Positions 24,436-36,117 of a stretch of 64,000 nucleotides of DNA are shown one piece after another. The stretch is from Lindgomyces ingoldianus. Lineage: Eukaryota > Ascomycota > Dothideomycetes > Pleosporales > Lindgomycetaceae. Made by a program: the position numbers and the translations under genes. The notes beneath the pieces were generated by a model that ran no database searches, was not told where the DNA came from, and worked only from the letters and a program-made list of their open reading frames with translations. The stretch spans positions 132,583 through 196,582 of the forward strand of contig NW_022985231.1 in assembly GCF_010093535.1 (NCBI RefSeq), read 5' to 3'. Positions within the stretch are counted from its first letter, which is position 1. Each line of letters starts with the position of its first letter.

Positions 24436-24775
24436 ACAGCAGGGGTTAATATAATTAAGTTACAGTTTAATTAAAGCTGCTTGTACTTAACTTTTTACTA
24501 AAAGTTATAATGTAACTGTTAAAGCTTTTAGAGTAGTAAGTCCCACTTACTTTTAATATAGCATGTAAGGTTATTTAATTTACTAAAAACAACCTTATAA
24601 CATAGCTAGTTCAGCCGGTCGTTACAACAGCCACGGCAGCACCTATAGGAGCCACCTAGAGGAGAAATAGTTATCTTATAGTTAATTAGACCTTATTCCT
24701 ATGTCTTTAGAGGCCTATAGCTAAGCTGTTTTTACTAGAGTATAGCGTACTTTAATTAAATTGTACTACTCGTAC
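24436..24775. repeat. Small AT-rich, RIP-mutated transposon remnant
   Basis: A 340-bp AT-rich island inside normal sequence shows the same loss of TCA, TGA, CCA and TGG contexts as the transposon blocks (one CCA remains). GCCGGTCGTTACA (about 24614), shared with 19446, resembles the complement of an LTR start (TGTAACGACCGGC). The hexamer AACAGC occurs both near 24434 and right after this word, so a solo LTR or fragment is possible. Boundaries are uncertain. Confidence 0.35.
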
Positions 24776-27700
24776 AGATCACGTGAGCTGTAACAGAAAT
24801 GATATGTACACCTACCTCTCCTCCTCCCTGTTGTACGAACGTACACAAAACCTCACTCGTACAGGCCTCAAAATTGCCCAATCGTATAGTACTACGCCTC
24901 GTTGGAAGCCCTGCAAGCAGGGAGCTGTCGTATTTCAGTTGGCGGCCAACCATTATTTGCGCCAAAGGCAACACAGCTAATCCTAACTATTGAAGATACT
25001 CTGTGGAATATTGGCATTGTTCTCCTATCTTCAATGTGAAATATGCCGCTCGCTACCACTTGCGCTACTCGCAACATCATCGAGGCACACAGATATGATG
25101 GCGCGGACGCGGTTACATAGGACTCCAGATTCAAAACATGTTCCTAGAGGCCTGTGTTGCTAGGGAGGTAGTTCATTCATAACTGTATCGAACAGTGACT
25201 CCCTTCGAGCCCTGTGGGACAGAGAAAACCTCCGCAGGCGGTGTTCCATTCTCGGGATCATGCCCTTTGGGATCTCCCTCTCTATAGTGTATTGGAACCA
25301 TTCTGCTAGCTTTAAATTATCCTTTGTCGAGTCTTTTGGCTGTCCCGGAAGAAGTTAAGTTTCCAAGAAGGTTGGGGCAAGAAGATTACATACCTAACTA
25401 AAGTACTTGTTTCCTGGCCTTTTTCAAACGTGAACTTTTCAGGATGGGAGAACTAGGGATAGTATACACTTCCTTCCCTGCTCTTCGCTTCCCAGCTGAC
25501 CTGATACTCGTCAATAATGCAGCCGAGAAGGACCGGAAGAAGGAGAATACTAACTTGGTACTCATTTTGTACTTCACACTTCCTCAAGTTCAAACCCGAA
25601 TAGCTCTGTTGATCCGTGAAAATACAACTGAATTCACTGCTCCGTAGTCTGGTACCACATTCTAATTCTCCAGCCCTCCTATTCATTCAGTGCCGAGCAT
25701 CTAGGAGGGGTAACCAGACTAGATAGTTTGAGCTTGGGGATATCGGGCAGAGGACCATGACCTTTAAGGATGGTCCAGTCAGATACGTAACCTGTCTAGA
25801 TATCGACCTGTAAATGTAAGTACTCAACAGGGTGATAGTATCAGGTTAGGACTTATAACAAAGCACCACTACCATCAGTGACCCAGCTTGAATTAACAGC
25901 TCCAATCCAGTACGATTGTTTCCATTTAAAAGTTTAATGCTAAGAAAGTTCTATTATTTCTCGCTATTTGCTTTGGAAGATCGTATTAATCTCATTGTTA
26001 ACCTTTCTGGCGAGAGTCAAAGTGGAGGTAAGGTGTACATGACCTTCGTTATTCAGTTTCAGCAACCCAGAATCAATACAGATCACAAGTGTAATTAAGT
26101 GTGCATCGGTCATTGAAAGAGGGTCTTGACCTTCGAAGTTGAAAATTCATGGTAGAGTCAAATATCGGGTAGAATCGAGGGGGGATAAGAACTAGACTAC
26201 GTGAAATGATTTGATTTGTATCCTCTCAATGCCCCATCAATAGCTCTTAGTAGAGTGATTTCGATGTATAGTAGAGAGTATGGAATGATCTTTCTGATGG
26301 AACCATATCATGGCTGGTCCTGTTCTAGACTCGCCGTGAGAATATGTCATTAACGAATAGTGTCCATAGTGGGTAATTGAGGCATGATGTTGACTGATAC
26401 CATGAAGCAGTACTCGAGGACACAAAGAAGCTGGATACATTCTGGAGCAGGCGCATTGGGTCTAGAAGAAGGCTCGCCAATGTTGTAGGAATCCCACTTC
26501 CGCGTCTTGACCCAGAGTGAGTATAGCCGTAGAGCAGATTACCCTGATGATTTAGTCATGTCTCGCCTTTTCTCAGTGTATATTCCTTGATGATCATGCT
26601 GATGTTAGAGCGCAGGTTTGCTGAAATACTGAATCCGTGGACCTGGATCAAGGATTGCCTTCGATATTGCGATCATAAGTGTTGAATTCCTTCCTGCCGG
26701 CTGATTAATCAGTGCTTGACGCGCCACACATGCAGCAAATACCAACTCAGAGGCGAAGTTTATGACGCATCATCGCCGGACACCCAATTGGTCCTGATGC
26801 ATTTAACTCATCTTATCTGTAACCATTTTTGTAAGTACGTGAACCAGTGTGCAGACGAAAGTAAGAACAAGAGCCGCAAAAGGATACTCCCAAGTTGGAG
26901 TTGCGACTAACCTTACAATCTAGGGTATTTACACGATTTGAGTAGCATAAATCTTGGAATGTAGCGACCTCTATACTTTTTCCGATTTGAGATCTCCCTA
27001 GGTCTCGAACGGCCGTGGCCTCTGTAATATGATATCTCCACGAATTATCTGATTATATATCTGTATTTTCCTGTTGGGGAATCTCATGGTTCGTTACGTA
27101 AGGGGCTGAGCTGTGGGAGCGCCGCTAGCTGCTCTCCCATGCAACCATTAGTTCATCACGTCAGGACGCAAGCGAAGTGAATGGAATTTTGGGGTCGGGG
27201 CCATGACTCGTATGGCCCTCTTTCGATTTGGGGAACATTTCAACCGAGGAACTCGAATGTATGATTGTTTTCGAAGGACATGCCTTGGTGACTTCCATGC
27301 CTTACGAGTTCCCAACCTTAGAAGCTGGTTTGAACTACTGACAAGACTCTTAGAGCACATTAATATGGGCTCCTGATTGCAACTTAGGGGAATAACAGCC
27401 TCAGCATAGCTTAGTCTTATCTCCTACGATAGATCCAGCACTTAGCAAGTCATTAACCATGCCTCAAATAGCGCTACTATATAACCCCGGCTAAGTCGAG
27501 AATTTCAGACGTATTCTTCAGTGAACGAAACATTGTGGTGATATTTGTTTGCCCTAGAGAGCGGATGAGCTTATGAGAATGGTAGGGATGTGAACGGCCA
27601 ATGTGGGGGAGGAAGAGAACCAAGGTCTGGAGGAGCGGAGACCTCCGTCAATATAGAGCTTCCCCACCCATCCAAAATTAAGTAGAGGATATGTTAGGGG

Positions 27701-27970
27701 CATGCAAAATTGTCCCTCTCGGTGCCTGTCCTAGGTTTTGAATCCATTTTATATCTAGGTAAGTGCTTACACATTCTTCCACCACCCCAAAGACGAGGGA
27801 TCAACAGCTGCCATCGATATCGAATCTATCGAGTCCTCAGATGATTCACAGAAAAAAAAAATGGACTACGTCCAAGAACGAAGTACCGCGATGACCGAAG
27901 GGAATCGTTGGCGTTAGTGTCTTCGGTTTAGCAGTTTTACATCAGTCTGAAAACAGTTCAAACTACTAAG

Positions 27971-30900
27971 CAGACTTAGCAACAATTAAGTTAACTTGTT
28001 AACTTAACTTAATTAACTTAATACTATTAAGTTAATTAAGTTAAGCATAGAAGCTAAATTTATTAAGTTAATTAAGTAAATTTTACTTACTTAATTAACT
28101 TAATTAACAGACTTAATAGGCTGTAATATTATAAGTTTTACTAAGAAATTACTAAAGGTTACAGTATCTTCTAGTACATAAAGTAGTAAATTCTAGTTAT
28201 AGCTACTAAGGTAGTACCTTACTGCCTACCTAATAGAGCTTAGCGTCTTCTATTCTACTAACATAAAAGCTTACTGCCTACCTAGTAGAGCTTAGTGCTT
28301 ATCTAAACTTATTATAACTTTAACATGTTATCTTACCTACTTTACTAACACTTATCTCTATTAATACTAACACCCTCTTTATTAATATAGCGTTGCCTAA
28401 TTATATAGAGGGTATAAATAGTAACTTTATCTAAGTTTTTAGCTAGCAGCTTAAAAGCATAGTGTTATAAACTATTTTTAAAGATAGCGCTACTAATATA
28501 GCTACTAACATGTTGCTAGAGCTTAACACTAATAAAAGCTTTATAAGTAAGTTATAATTAACTACTAATAGTAATATTAATAATAATAATAATAATAATT
28601 ATAACAGCATTAACTAGCTACACTTATTAGGTTATTATAAGCTACTCTACACACTAAAGCGCAGTTAAAAGAGCTAAGTTTAGCAATATAAATATTACTT
28701 TTAGCATTAAAAGTAATAATGCTTATATTAGCTTTACTATTACTACTACACTTATAAGTAACTTAATAGCTTTTATTAAGCTAATTTATTAACTACATTA
28801 ATTACACACTATTTTAGAGAGTGTAAAGCTAGCTATAGCATTAATAAAAACAGTAAAAAGTCTACCTACTATGTTATAACAACATCCTCTACATAATCCT
28901 CTCTACTTGCCTATATTTATTATAAAGGCTTTAGAGTATTATAAGGTGTTACTAATTTTATTATATTAAGCTTTTTATATATAACTTTTTTATAGTTAGT
29001 ACTTAATTAAGTAGTAGCTAATAACTAAGTGCTTTTTATAATTAAAGGCGCAGCTTTTTATAACATGTTATAGTAAGCTAACCTATTAGCAAAGACAGAG
29101 CTCTAGAGATCTTATAATACTTTATAAGCCTATATAATTACTAAGTATAAGTTTTATGTACCTACTATTATTAATTACTTATGTAATGTATAATTAGCTA
29201 TTTATATCTCTTTTAATAATTAGACATTAATAGGTAGTAAATAAGTGTTAACAGGTATTTACATCTACTACCTTAATAGTAATAGTAAGCCTTATAATTA
29301 TATATTAAGCCTACCTTTATTAATAGGCTAGCATATAAGTGTTAATATTACTACTATTATTAACACTATGCTTAAAAGCTTTAAAATATCTGTGTGTAAC
29401 TTAGGCTACTTTATTTTTAATAATGCTACTAATAATAACACTGCTATTAACACTCTAGCTATTAAATATAGCTTTAACACTTATTATTAACGCCTATATT
29501 ACACTTACTATATAATTAATCTTACTGCTTAATAGATTATATTTAGTAAAGATTAAAAAGCATTTAATAATATAAAAGAGTACTTAAATAATAAGGCAGC
29601 TTTTCTTAATAAGTAGCAGTAAGCAGGCCCTCTAGGCGTCTTAATTAATGTTATTGCCTTTATCTATACGCTGCAAGCTTGCTAGCTTCTTAAATAATGC
29701 TAAGTAGCCTATAACACTTAATTAGATAGTAATAGTAAAGTAAAAACACTAAAAATTATTAAGCTAGTAAAGATAAAATAAAACTTTTATTATAATTATT
29801 TTTTACATATACTTAAGCTTTATATGCTTTTTAATAACTATATTAACTATAAGCTTATTAAGTACTAACGCTAAAGCACTTATTAATGCTTATAACTACT
29901 TAATCTTAAGTAGTGTTGCTTTATCTAAGAGAATAGCTTTAGTGTAAAAAATTAAGTAATAATTATAAAGTATTATAAAATTCTATAACCTTTTAAAGAG
30001 GCTACTATTTATATAAAGGGCAGGGGCGTAGCTAGTATGTTAGAAGTAATATAAAAGGTTTTACTTACACTTACTTAGCTTACTACTACTCTTAATAATA
30101 TACTTTATTAATATAATAATGTTAACTTTAATAATATTAATGCTTTAAAAGACTATATAAAAGCTACTTATAATATAGCTTATATAAAGATTTATAAGTA
30201 TCTATATAAGTTAAAAGATACCCTAGCATATTATATAGCCTACTGTCTCCACCTGCGCATAAAAGGCTACATAGATAAGGTGTAAAAGGTGCTTTATAAT
30301 TATAATAAGAAGCTTTATATAAGGCTTTACCTTTATAAAAGCTAGCTAGATAATTGCTATGTTAGCTTTTAACACTTATAAGTAGAGTTTAAAGATGCTA
30401 CCTTTTTAATTAGTACACTAGAGCTACTACTAAAGAAGGCGCGTACTAGGCTGTCTAGAAGCTAGTTAGACTTTATAAGAGCTACTTTATAAAGTAATAA
30501 CACACACTTATCTCTTTACTATAATAAGTTTAAGTAGTAGATAATTAAGTTACCTATGCTAAAAAAGTTTTTATTTACACATAATTTAATTATCTACTAA
30601 ATTAGAAAGGCTAATAAGTACTTTATCTTATTACGCTTTGCCCTTATAGTCTTTAGTATTTCTACTATAGCTACTAACTATAAAAGGACCTTTTCTAAAT
30701 TAGGTAATTTATTAGAAATAAAATAATTATTTATAAAGGTAGATTTTTTATCTACTTTATAATTACTATATAGCTAGAAGCGCTTTAGCTTAAAGCCTAT
30801 AACAGCATTAAACAGTCTCTATAATAATAGTATCTTTTCTAAAAAGCTTAAGACTATTTATAATATCTATAGTTAATTTAATATGCTGTAACTATGCTGT

Positions 30901-31045
30901 AAAGCTATTAATTAAGTTAAGTTAATTAATTAAGCTAGCTCTTTTTAGGGCTATTAAGTTAATTAAGTTAAGCAAAAGCTACTAAATCTGTTAATTAATT
31001 AAGCTATTCACCTTAACTTAATTAACTTAATTGTTGCCAACTCTG
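27971..31045 (+). mobile_element. hAT DNA transposon copy 2 (3075 bp), RIP-dead
   Basis: It starts CAGACTTAGCAACAATTAAG and ends TTGTTGCCAACTCTG. An exact 8-bp target duplication, CTACTAAG, lies at 27963-27970 and 31046-31053. The length is identical to copy 1 at 6257-9331, in reverse orientation. Plus-strand transposase remains readable near the 3' side. At about 30630-30715, the block RFALIVFSISTIATN followed by KRTFSKLGNLL matches the hAT C-terminal dimerisation region (pattern ALDVLSIPA...ERTFSELGD). The complement of copy 1 shows the same KRTFSKL. TTAATTAACTTAA-type subterminal repeats occupy both ends. The mutated, AT-rich composition begins and ends exactly with the element. Confidence 0.92.
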
Positions 31046-31540
31046 CTACTAAGCCTGTTAAAATCCTTGTTCCGCTCCTCTAAACTACCTCATCGAGTCC
31101 CCCCGAGCCCGTTCCGTCACACTGTGATCCCCGTCATTAGTATCCTGTCAGCAAATCACGCGCAAGTCGTGCGCAGACGCGGCCGCAACTAAAGTCGTAT
31201 CATCCTGCTACCAGAAGCTAGGTTAAAAAGTGAACATGAAAATCTAAGGCTAACGACACCTATTACCACAACTATTAGTGTTTCCCAACTCCAACCCCAC
31301 CTCACAGACTAAAATATATATGCGTCTGGAACTGAGGCTCTGCCAACCTTTAAAGAAAACCTCCACAGACGTTGTCTCTGATACTCACTGTCCAGATAAG
31401 CCTAGCTCCGCCTCCCCCATCAATTTCTCCATCTGAACTAAAACAGCGACCTTTCCTAACACATTCAACCCACACTCAGCCTTCCAATCATCAAAAATCC
31501 TCCCTTTAATTCCCTAATCATCTCAATCCAACGTTTCCCC

Positions 31541-32248
31541 TACATCAAGCCCTCCTCGCCTTCCATCTCCGCGCCAGAAAAAGACGGCTGCGCTATCATC
31601 ACCGACTTCACCACCCCGTCAACCGTTGAAAAGGCACGTGCAGAAGTGGGCCATACCTCGACTCCAAACAACCAAACAGCACCGTTGAGGCACTGAAGGG
31701 CGGCACAAAAACCTGCAAGCAGCTAGTTAGCCGTAGCACAGCAGTTCCCGAGACATTATTCAGCGATGCATTATATCAAGAAATTGTTTCGCATTTCCTC
31801 TCCATTTCAAAGACGAATTGGTACAGGATGGACGCATCCACAAATACATGCCCGCCGCTACTAAGTATTGCGATTACATTGGATATCCGGCAGGGCCCCG
31901 CGGCGCAGCGGTTGCATCGCGACGATAAAAATCACTACGTGCACCTGCACTCCAGTGAGTATACGTTGGGAAGGGATATGTTACTTGGATAATTCGTCCG
32001 GTTGGGACACCATCACCGAGAACGGTGCAATGCGCATTGTCTTGGGAAGGCTATGGTGTGACGAGACACTTGATTTTAGAAAGGACGGGTGTAAAGGGAT
32101 TATGGATGTGGGGTTGAAGGCTAGAGAGGTATTTATGATGCTCGGGAGTTGGTGTCATGGGGGTGGAGAGTTTAGGTGTGAGAAGGGACGTAGGGTGATG
32201 CATATAGATGAGCAGATTATCCTTCCTTTCCAGGAAGAAAGTGGCTAG
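31541..32248 (+). pseudogene. Phytanoyl-CoA dioxygenase (PhyH)-like pseudogene, frameshifted
   Basis: Three consecutive frame segments together resemble a fungal PhyH-type Fe(II)/2-oxoglutarate dioxygenase. Segment 1 (about 31541-31645, frame 2) reads EKDGCAIITDFTTPSTVEK. Segment 2 (about 31650-31990, frame 1) contains LVSRSTAVPETLF and AQRLHRDDKNHYVHLH. Segment 3 (about 31990-32248, frame 2) contains DTITENGAMRIVLG and MMLGSWCHGGGE. The iron ligands are still encoded: His at 31915 and Asp at 31921 (HxD), and distal His at 32156; the 2-oxoglutarate-binding Arg at 32189 is also present. A stop codon (TAA at about 31989) and two frameshifts (about 31648 and 31990) disable it. Such enzymes hydroxylate or epoxidise intermediates in many fungal pathways. 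No start codon was found. It lies between two dead transposons. Confidence 0.75.
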
Positions 32249-32682
32249 TCCCGATTAGGAAGGATAACGGGCTTTGCTTGGAAGGTCTTGGCAGCGCCAA
32301 TCATATTTGGAGGGAAAAACCACGCAGCAGAAGTGATTTTAACACCCCCGACCGCGTCGTCTTCGATCACGATAGGGAAACAGGCCAGATCAAGCATGTA
32401 GCAGAGCAGAATGATTACTTGAAGCTTAAAAACGTAGAACAACAAAGCTTTTTGGTTATTTGATTTTCTACCAATCAGATCAATAACCGGCTTATATCCA
32501 GACCAATAGGAGAGAGGGCTTGGCGATAGAGATACAGGGGGGTCTCCTGAACGGACTGTTCCGCGTGCACAAACCAACATCCGTGCGTAGAATGTTCTGA
32601 ATAAGTTACAATCCTTTGTAAGCAGGTTGCTAAGAAACTTATGTACCTTGCTCAGCTCATGCTACCACTATTATACACCTCA

Positions 32683-33924
32683 ATGCCAAAGACACCAAAA
32701 CGACGATTAACGTACAAGGAGCGCATACAGATCAACACCCTCCATGATATAGGCTGGAAACAGAAGGATATTGCCCAGAAACTTGGGATACCTCCTTCGA
32801 CAGTCTCTCTCTGCCTCCGTACGCCTGAGACGCCCACGAAGCCTAAGGGACGGCGCCCTATCCTATCAACTCCGTTTCGAATCCTTCTCGTACGCCATGC
32901 GACTGAGAACGCTGAGCAACGTTGGAAAACTCGAGAGGAGATAGCTCAGGAGCTAGGGATCACCGTCTGCCGCCGATCACTTATCAGGGCGTTTAAGAAG
33001 GAGCTCTATCATCGTCGTAAAGCAACAGAGAAGCCCTTCCTTACTGAACAACACAAGGCAGATCGAATTAAGTGGGCATAGGATCACCTATACTGGACCA
33101 ACAATCAGTGGGCTAATGTCAGGTGGAGCGACGATATGAGTGCTCAGGCAGGCCCTAGGGAGATTTTTGTGACAAGAAGGCCTAAGGAGCGCTTCCTACC
33201 TGCCTGCTGCGTTCCTCAATTCAAGGACTACTCTAGCTGCATGGTGTGGGCAATGATCTCAAGAGACATGAAGGGCCCTCTGATCGTATACGAGAAGAGT
33301 TGGTGTACGAACAAGAAGCGCTCAGTTAATTCAAAGGTATATATTAAGCATATTCTGCCTCTGATCATGGCGTTTCGAGACGCGTACGCTGCGTACACAG
33401 GCAGGCAGTTGATCTTGATGGAGGATAACGCCTTAATCCACACATCTTGCGCTACAATAGCGGCTGAGGACGCTCTTGGTATCCCAAAGATGTGGTGGCC
33501 ATCAAACTCACCTGACCTCAATCCTATCAAGAACGTCTGGCAGATGTTGAAATATCGCCTAGGGAAGCGCTTTCCAAAGACAGACAAGGAGGTGAGGCAG
33601 TATCTCCTTGAAGAGTGGGAGAAAATCTCTTTTAGTGACTACTGTCGCACGTGTCTCACGCGATATCATACCCATGTACTGCACTATTCACTCATTAGGC
33701 ATAGCTCCTATCTCGTACAGTATATAGTCAGCTCAGAGCTCTATCGAGCTCCTCAGACCTTACAATACACTCATTCCACCTTGTTTGGATCTCGCTCCCT
33801 TGTCGAGTCGTTTGCCATATGTCCCCTCCTCAGCTCATGCAAGAACTACAGCAAGTATATTAAGTTAATGAGGCAGCGCTGTTAGGATGTGATCGTGGCT
33901 GAAGGTGGGCATACAAAGTGGTGA
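32683..33924 (+). pseudogene. Tc1/mariner DD34E transposase, inactivated
   Basis: The frame from MPKTPKRRLTYKERIQI carries an N-terminal helix-turn-helix (GWKQKDIAQKLGIPPSTVSL). It then carries the DDE domain: first Asp in RWSDDMS (about 33130), second in LMEDNALIH (about 33425), and SPDLNPIKNVW. Exactly 34 residues separate the second Asp from the third site, which is Lys instead of Glu (GAG to AAG). A TAG interrupts the frame at 33079-33081 and another at 33883-33885, after which DVIVAEGGHTKW completes the usual C-terminus at 33924. A 201-bp stretch (33651-33851, GT...AG) splits the DYCR...KYIKLMRQRC region and may be an intron. With it removed the protein would be about 346 residues, close to impala-like transposases. 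I could not find terminal inverted repeats. Confidence 0.82.
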
Positions 33925-34518
33925 GAGTGTGGTAAGACAATGTGACGGTACGATGCGTATTTGTATGTATTTTACATAGAAAACAGCATTCGAGAGCATT
34001 CGAGAATCGCTGGCCTGTGCACGCGGGTGCAGCCCGTTCAGGAGAGGGCCCTGTAGTGTAATATTTGATGTTTTGCTGATCGGGAATTTATCGATAGGAG
34101 ATAAGCTACTTGTCGTATCCAATCGAGGATGTGAGGGGCTATAATAAGGTGGTGCAAGAGAGATTGGGTGGAAGCAGTCGGGGCCGAAATTGGGATGGGT
34201 GTATTTTAAGAGTCCAGAGTGTCTGCTGAAATGGGGAATGGTATTATGCAGGTGCTGAAACTGAGATAAATGACAGCGAGAAAGGAAATTTGAACAATAT
34301 GGTATCAACAGCTTATCCTTCCCACCCCAGTCCTCTCCTGAACTCCTTCCCTATGAGAGCAATACCGACAGAGTGCTTGGGAATGATGCAAAGACAATAT
34401 GGTGATAGAAACTCGCAGTCCGAATTCCCCTTCGTGTAGACACTTCTCTTGTCCTTTCCTGAACTCCTTAGATACGCGAGCAATACAGGCCGAGGCCTTA
34501 AAAATAATTCAACCGCTA
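33925..34518. other. Intergenic region between transposase and pepsin-like gene
   Basis: No gene is supported. A minus-strand frame of 147 codons (33865-34308) overlaps the end of the transposase and has low-complexity, Ser/Pro/His-rich content, so I treat it as spurious. The region holds an imperfect direct duplication (34294-34490). It also contains the 3' untranslated region of the pepsin-like gene at its right edge. Confidence 0.5.
34294..34490. repeat. Imperfect direct duplication (spacing about 100-120 bp)
   Basis: ACAATATGGT occurs at about 34294 and 34395. TCCTCTCCTGAACTCCTT at 34331 recurs as TCCTTTCCTGAACTCCTT at 34452, each followed by a similar GAGCAATAC tail. The copies differ by small indels. 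Its function is unknown and it is probably a local tandem duplication. Confidence 0.6.
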
Positions 34519-36117
34519 TTAAGTAGGCGATGCCAGCTCATATTTCCTATCGCCGGGTCCCTTCGAATAGGCATCGGTCCCATCCATCTCAATTGGAGCA
34601 AGGCTACTGTCAGCCTCATGCACACACGGAAATTCGTGCGCTGACTTATCCGACAGTTCAACGTCGCCAGTGAAGGGGTTTGTCGGGTCGGACCGCACGG
34701 CGAGTGCTTCGAGTTCTGCTGCCTGGGATTTTCGTGATTTCCTTCTCCGCCAAAACCAAGCTAGCAAAAGAGCGGAGATGAGAAGCAAGGAACCGAGAAC
34801 AACCGAGACAGCAATCGCAGTAGTATGCGAGGATTTCTTTGGAGGATTCGAGCAAAATGCGGCGATGTTTCGTTTTGAGGAATCCCAAGGTTGGATCGAT
34901 GCGGGAGCAAGCCCGAACCTTCCAGCCGCCCAATCGATAACCATGTAGTTTTGCGAAAGAAAGACTCCGCCAAGTAGTGGCACGTTCAGCATCCCACCTT
35001 CAGGAGAGACGACGGCAGACATGGCCCTGCTTGTGTTGGTAACGGTGTAAAGTCCTTTGCTGTTCTGATATCGCTCGTGCGATACCATCTCAAAGTGCGG
35101 AATTGTGGAGGTATACGCCTGGCCCTGGTCATTGCTCATCTTGATCTGGAGCTCTCCCATCAAGGACTCACTCGACCAAGGATATGTTTGTTCTGTATAT
35201 GGGGGCGAATCGTCAGTAGCCTTTGGGTGTTTTGTAAGGTTTGTCCACGTTTGCCACATTTCCTGGGTAAAGGTGAACGCGTTCTGAACTGGATCTATGC
35301 AGAAGGGAATCTTGGAGAATCCAGATGATGGAAGAAGGGAATTTGAGCTGTTGGAGGTCACGAGGGTTGCACCGTCCACAAGAACTTGAAAGGGGCAGTT
35401 GAGTCCAGCGAACCGATTGCCGATAGGGAACCAAGTGAAAGAGCCATTTACGCGTGATGTGTCGTAACCGCCAAAAACTATTTCCCCGTCGGTGGAATGA
35501 AGTTCACTTCGACTCGCCATAAATATTCCAACTTCGCCAGGCACTTCGTCAAATAATCCAGCCTTAACGAAAGCTTTTATCGTCGACGAGTCATTTGAGC
35601 CCAGCCCAAGAGCGGTACGATTGGAGATATACGTTTCCGTCCACAAGGCAAGTGGATACCCAGGGACTTGTATGTCTCCACTGAAAGTCGCCGTGTCCCA
35701 TCCACGAAGAATGTGTGAAGTCTCCTGGTAGGTTGCATTGTTCACTGGGTCAATCGTACTCCCGTTCCATCCTCCATCCGGTGCTGCTTTCCAAGTTGGG
35801 CTCTTTTCGACAAAGAAGACGCCACCAGAGCGACCAACACAACTTGTTGCATTCGAGGCGCCGTTGGTTAACGACCTGCAGTCTTCGCCATTCTCAATGA
35901 TGGTGTTGTTCCAAAAGAAGGTCAATCGCATACCTTAGAGTTAAAATTTAGTGGTGGGGAATAGTAATCCTGATTCAGCGGACTTACCCTGCGGCTGGCC
36001 CCCTATGCTAACAGGGAGCCCTCTGTTCAAAGCAACACCATCACCAATAGTGTTGTTCTTGATAGGGAATGCCCAGTAAGGCGCCTTGCAATTTGTTGAC
36101 CCCGAGACGCCGCTCAT
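34519..36117 (-). CDS. Pepsin-like (A1 fold) membrane protein without catalytic aspartates, 514 aa as modelled
   Basis: Exon 1 is 36117-35988 and exon 2 is 35933-34519, with a 54-bp intron (GTAAGT...TAAG). The joined frame is 514 residues. Exon 1 gives NCKAPYWAFPIKN...LNRGLPVSIGGQPQG and exon 2 continues MRLTFFWNNTIIENGEDC, the order seen in fungal pepsin-like proteins (GSPPQ followed by the strand that normally holds DTGS). Here that site reads FFWNNTII, and the second site reads FCIDPVQNAFTF instead of DSGT, so proteolysis is unlikely. Many N-glycosylation sites, one membrane segment (about 414-438, TTAIAVSVVLGSLLLISALL) and an RRRKSRK stop-transfer lead into a 70-residue cytoplasmic tail. 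No signal peptide is visible, so an upstream exon may be missing. Homologues with lost catalytic residues are known in fungi; their role is unclear. Confidence 0.78.

Larger units (their letters stand above)
22778..27962. other. Five-kb gene-poor stretch of normal base composition
   Basis: Between the esterase and the second hAT element I find no open frame longer than about 80 codons on either strand and no convincing exon chain. Composition is normal apart from an AT-rich patch at about 24436-24775. Short coding-like fragments, such as 23488-23730 and a minus-strand stretch around 25180-25280, suggest decayed genes. No tRNA or other RNA gene was recognised. Confidence 0.6.

Noticed and set aside
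33865..34308. Minus-strand ORF of 147 codons
   Set aside because: Overlaps the transposase end antisense, has low-complexity composition and no domain.
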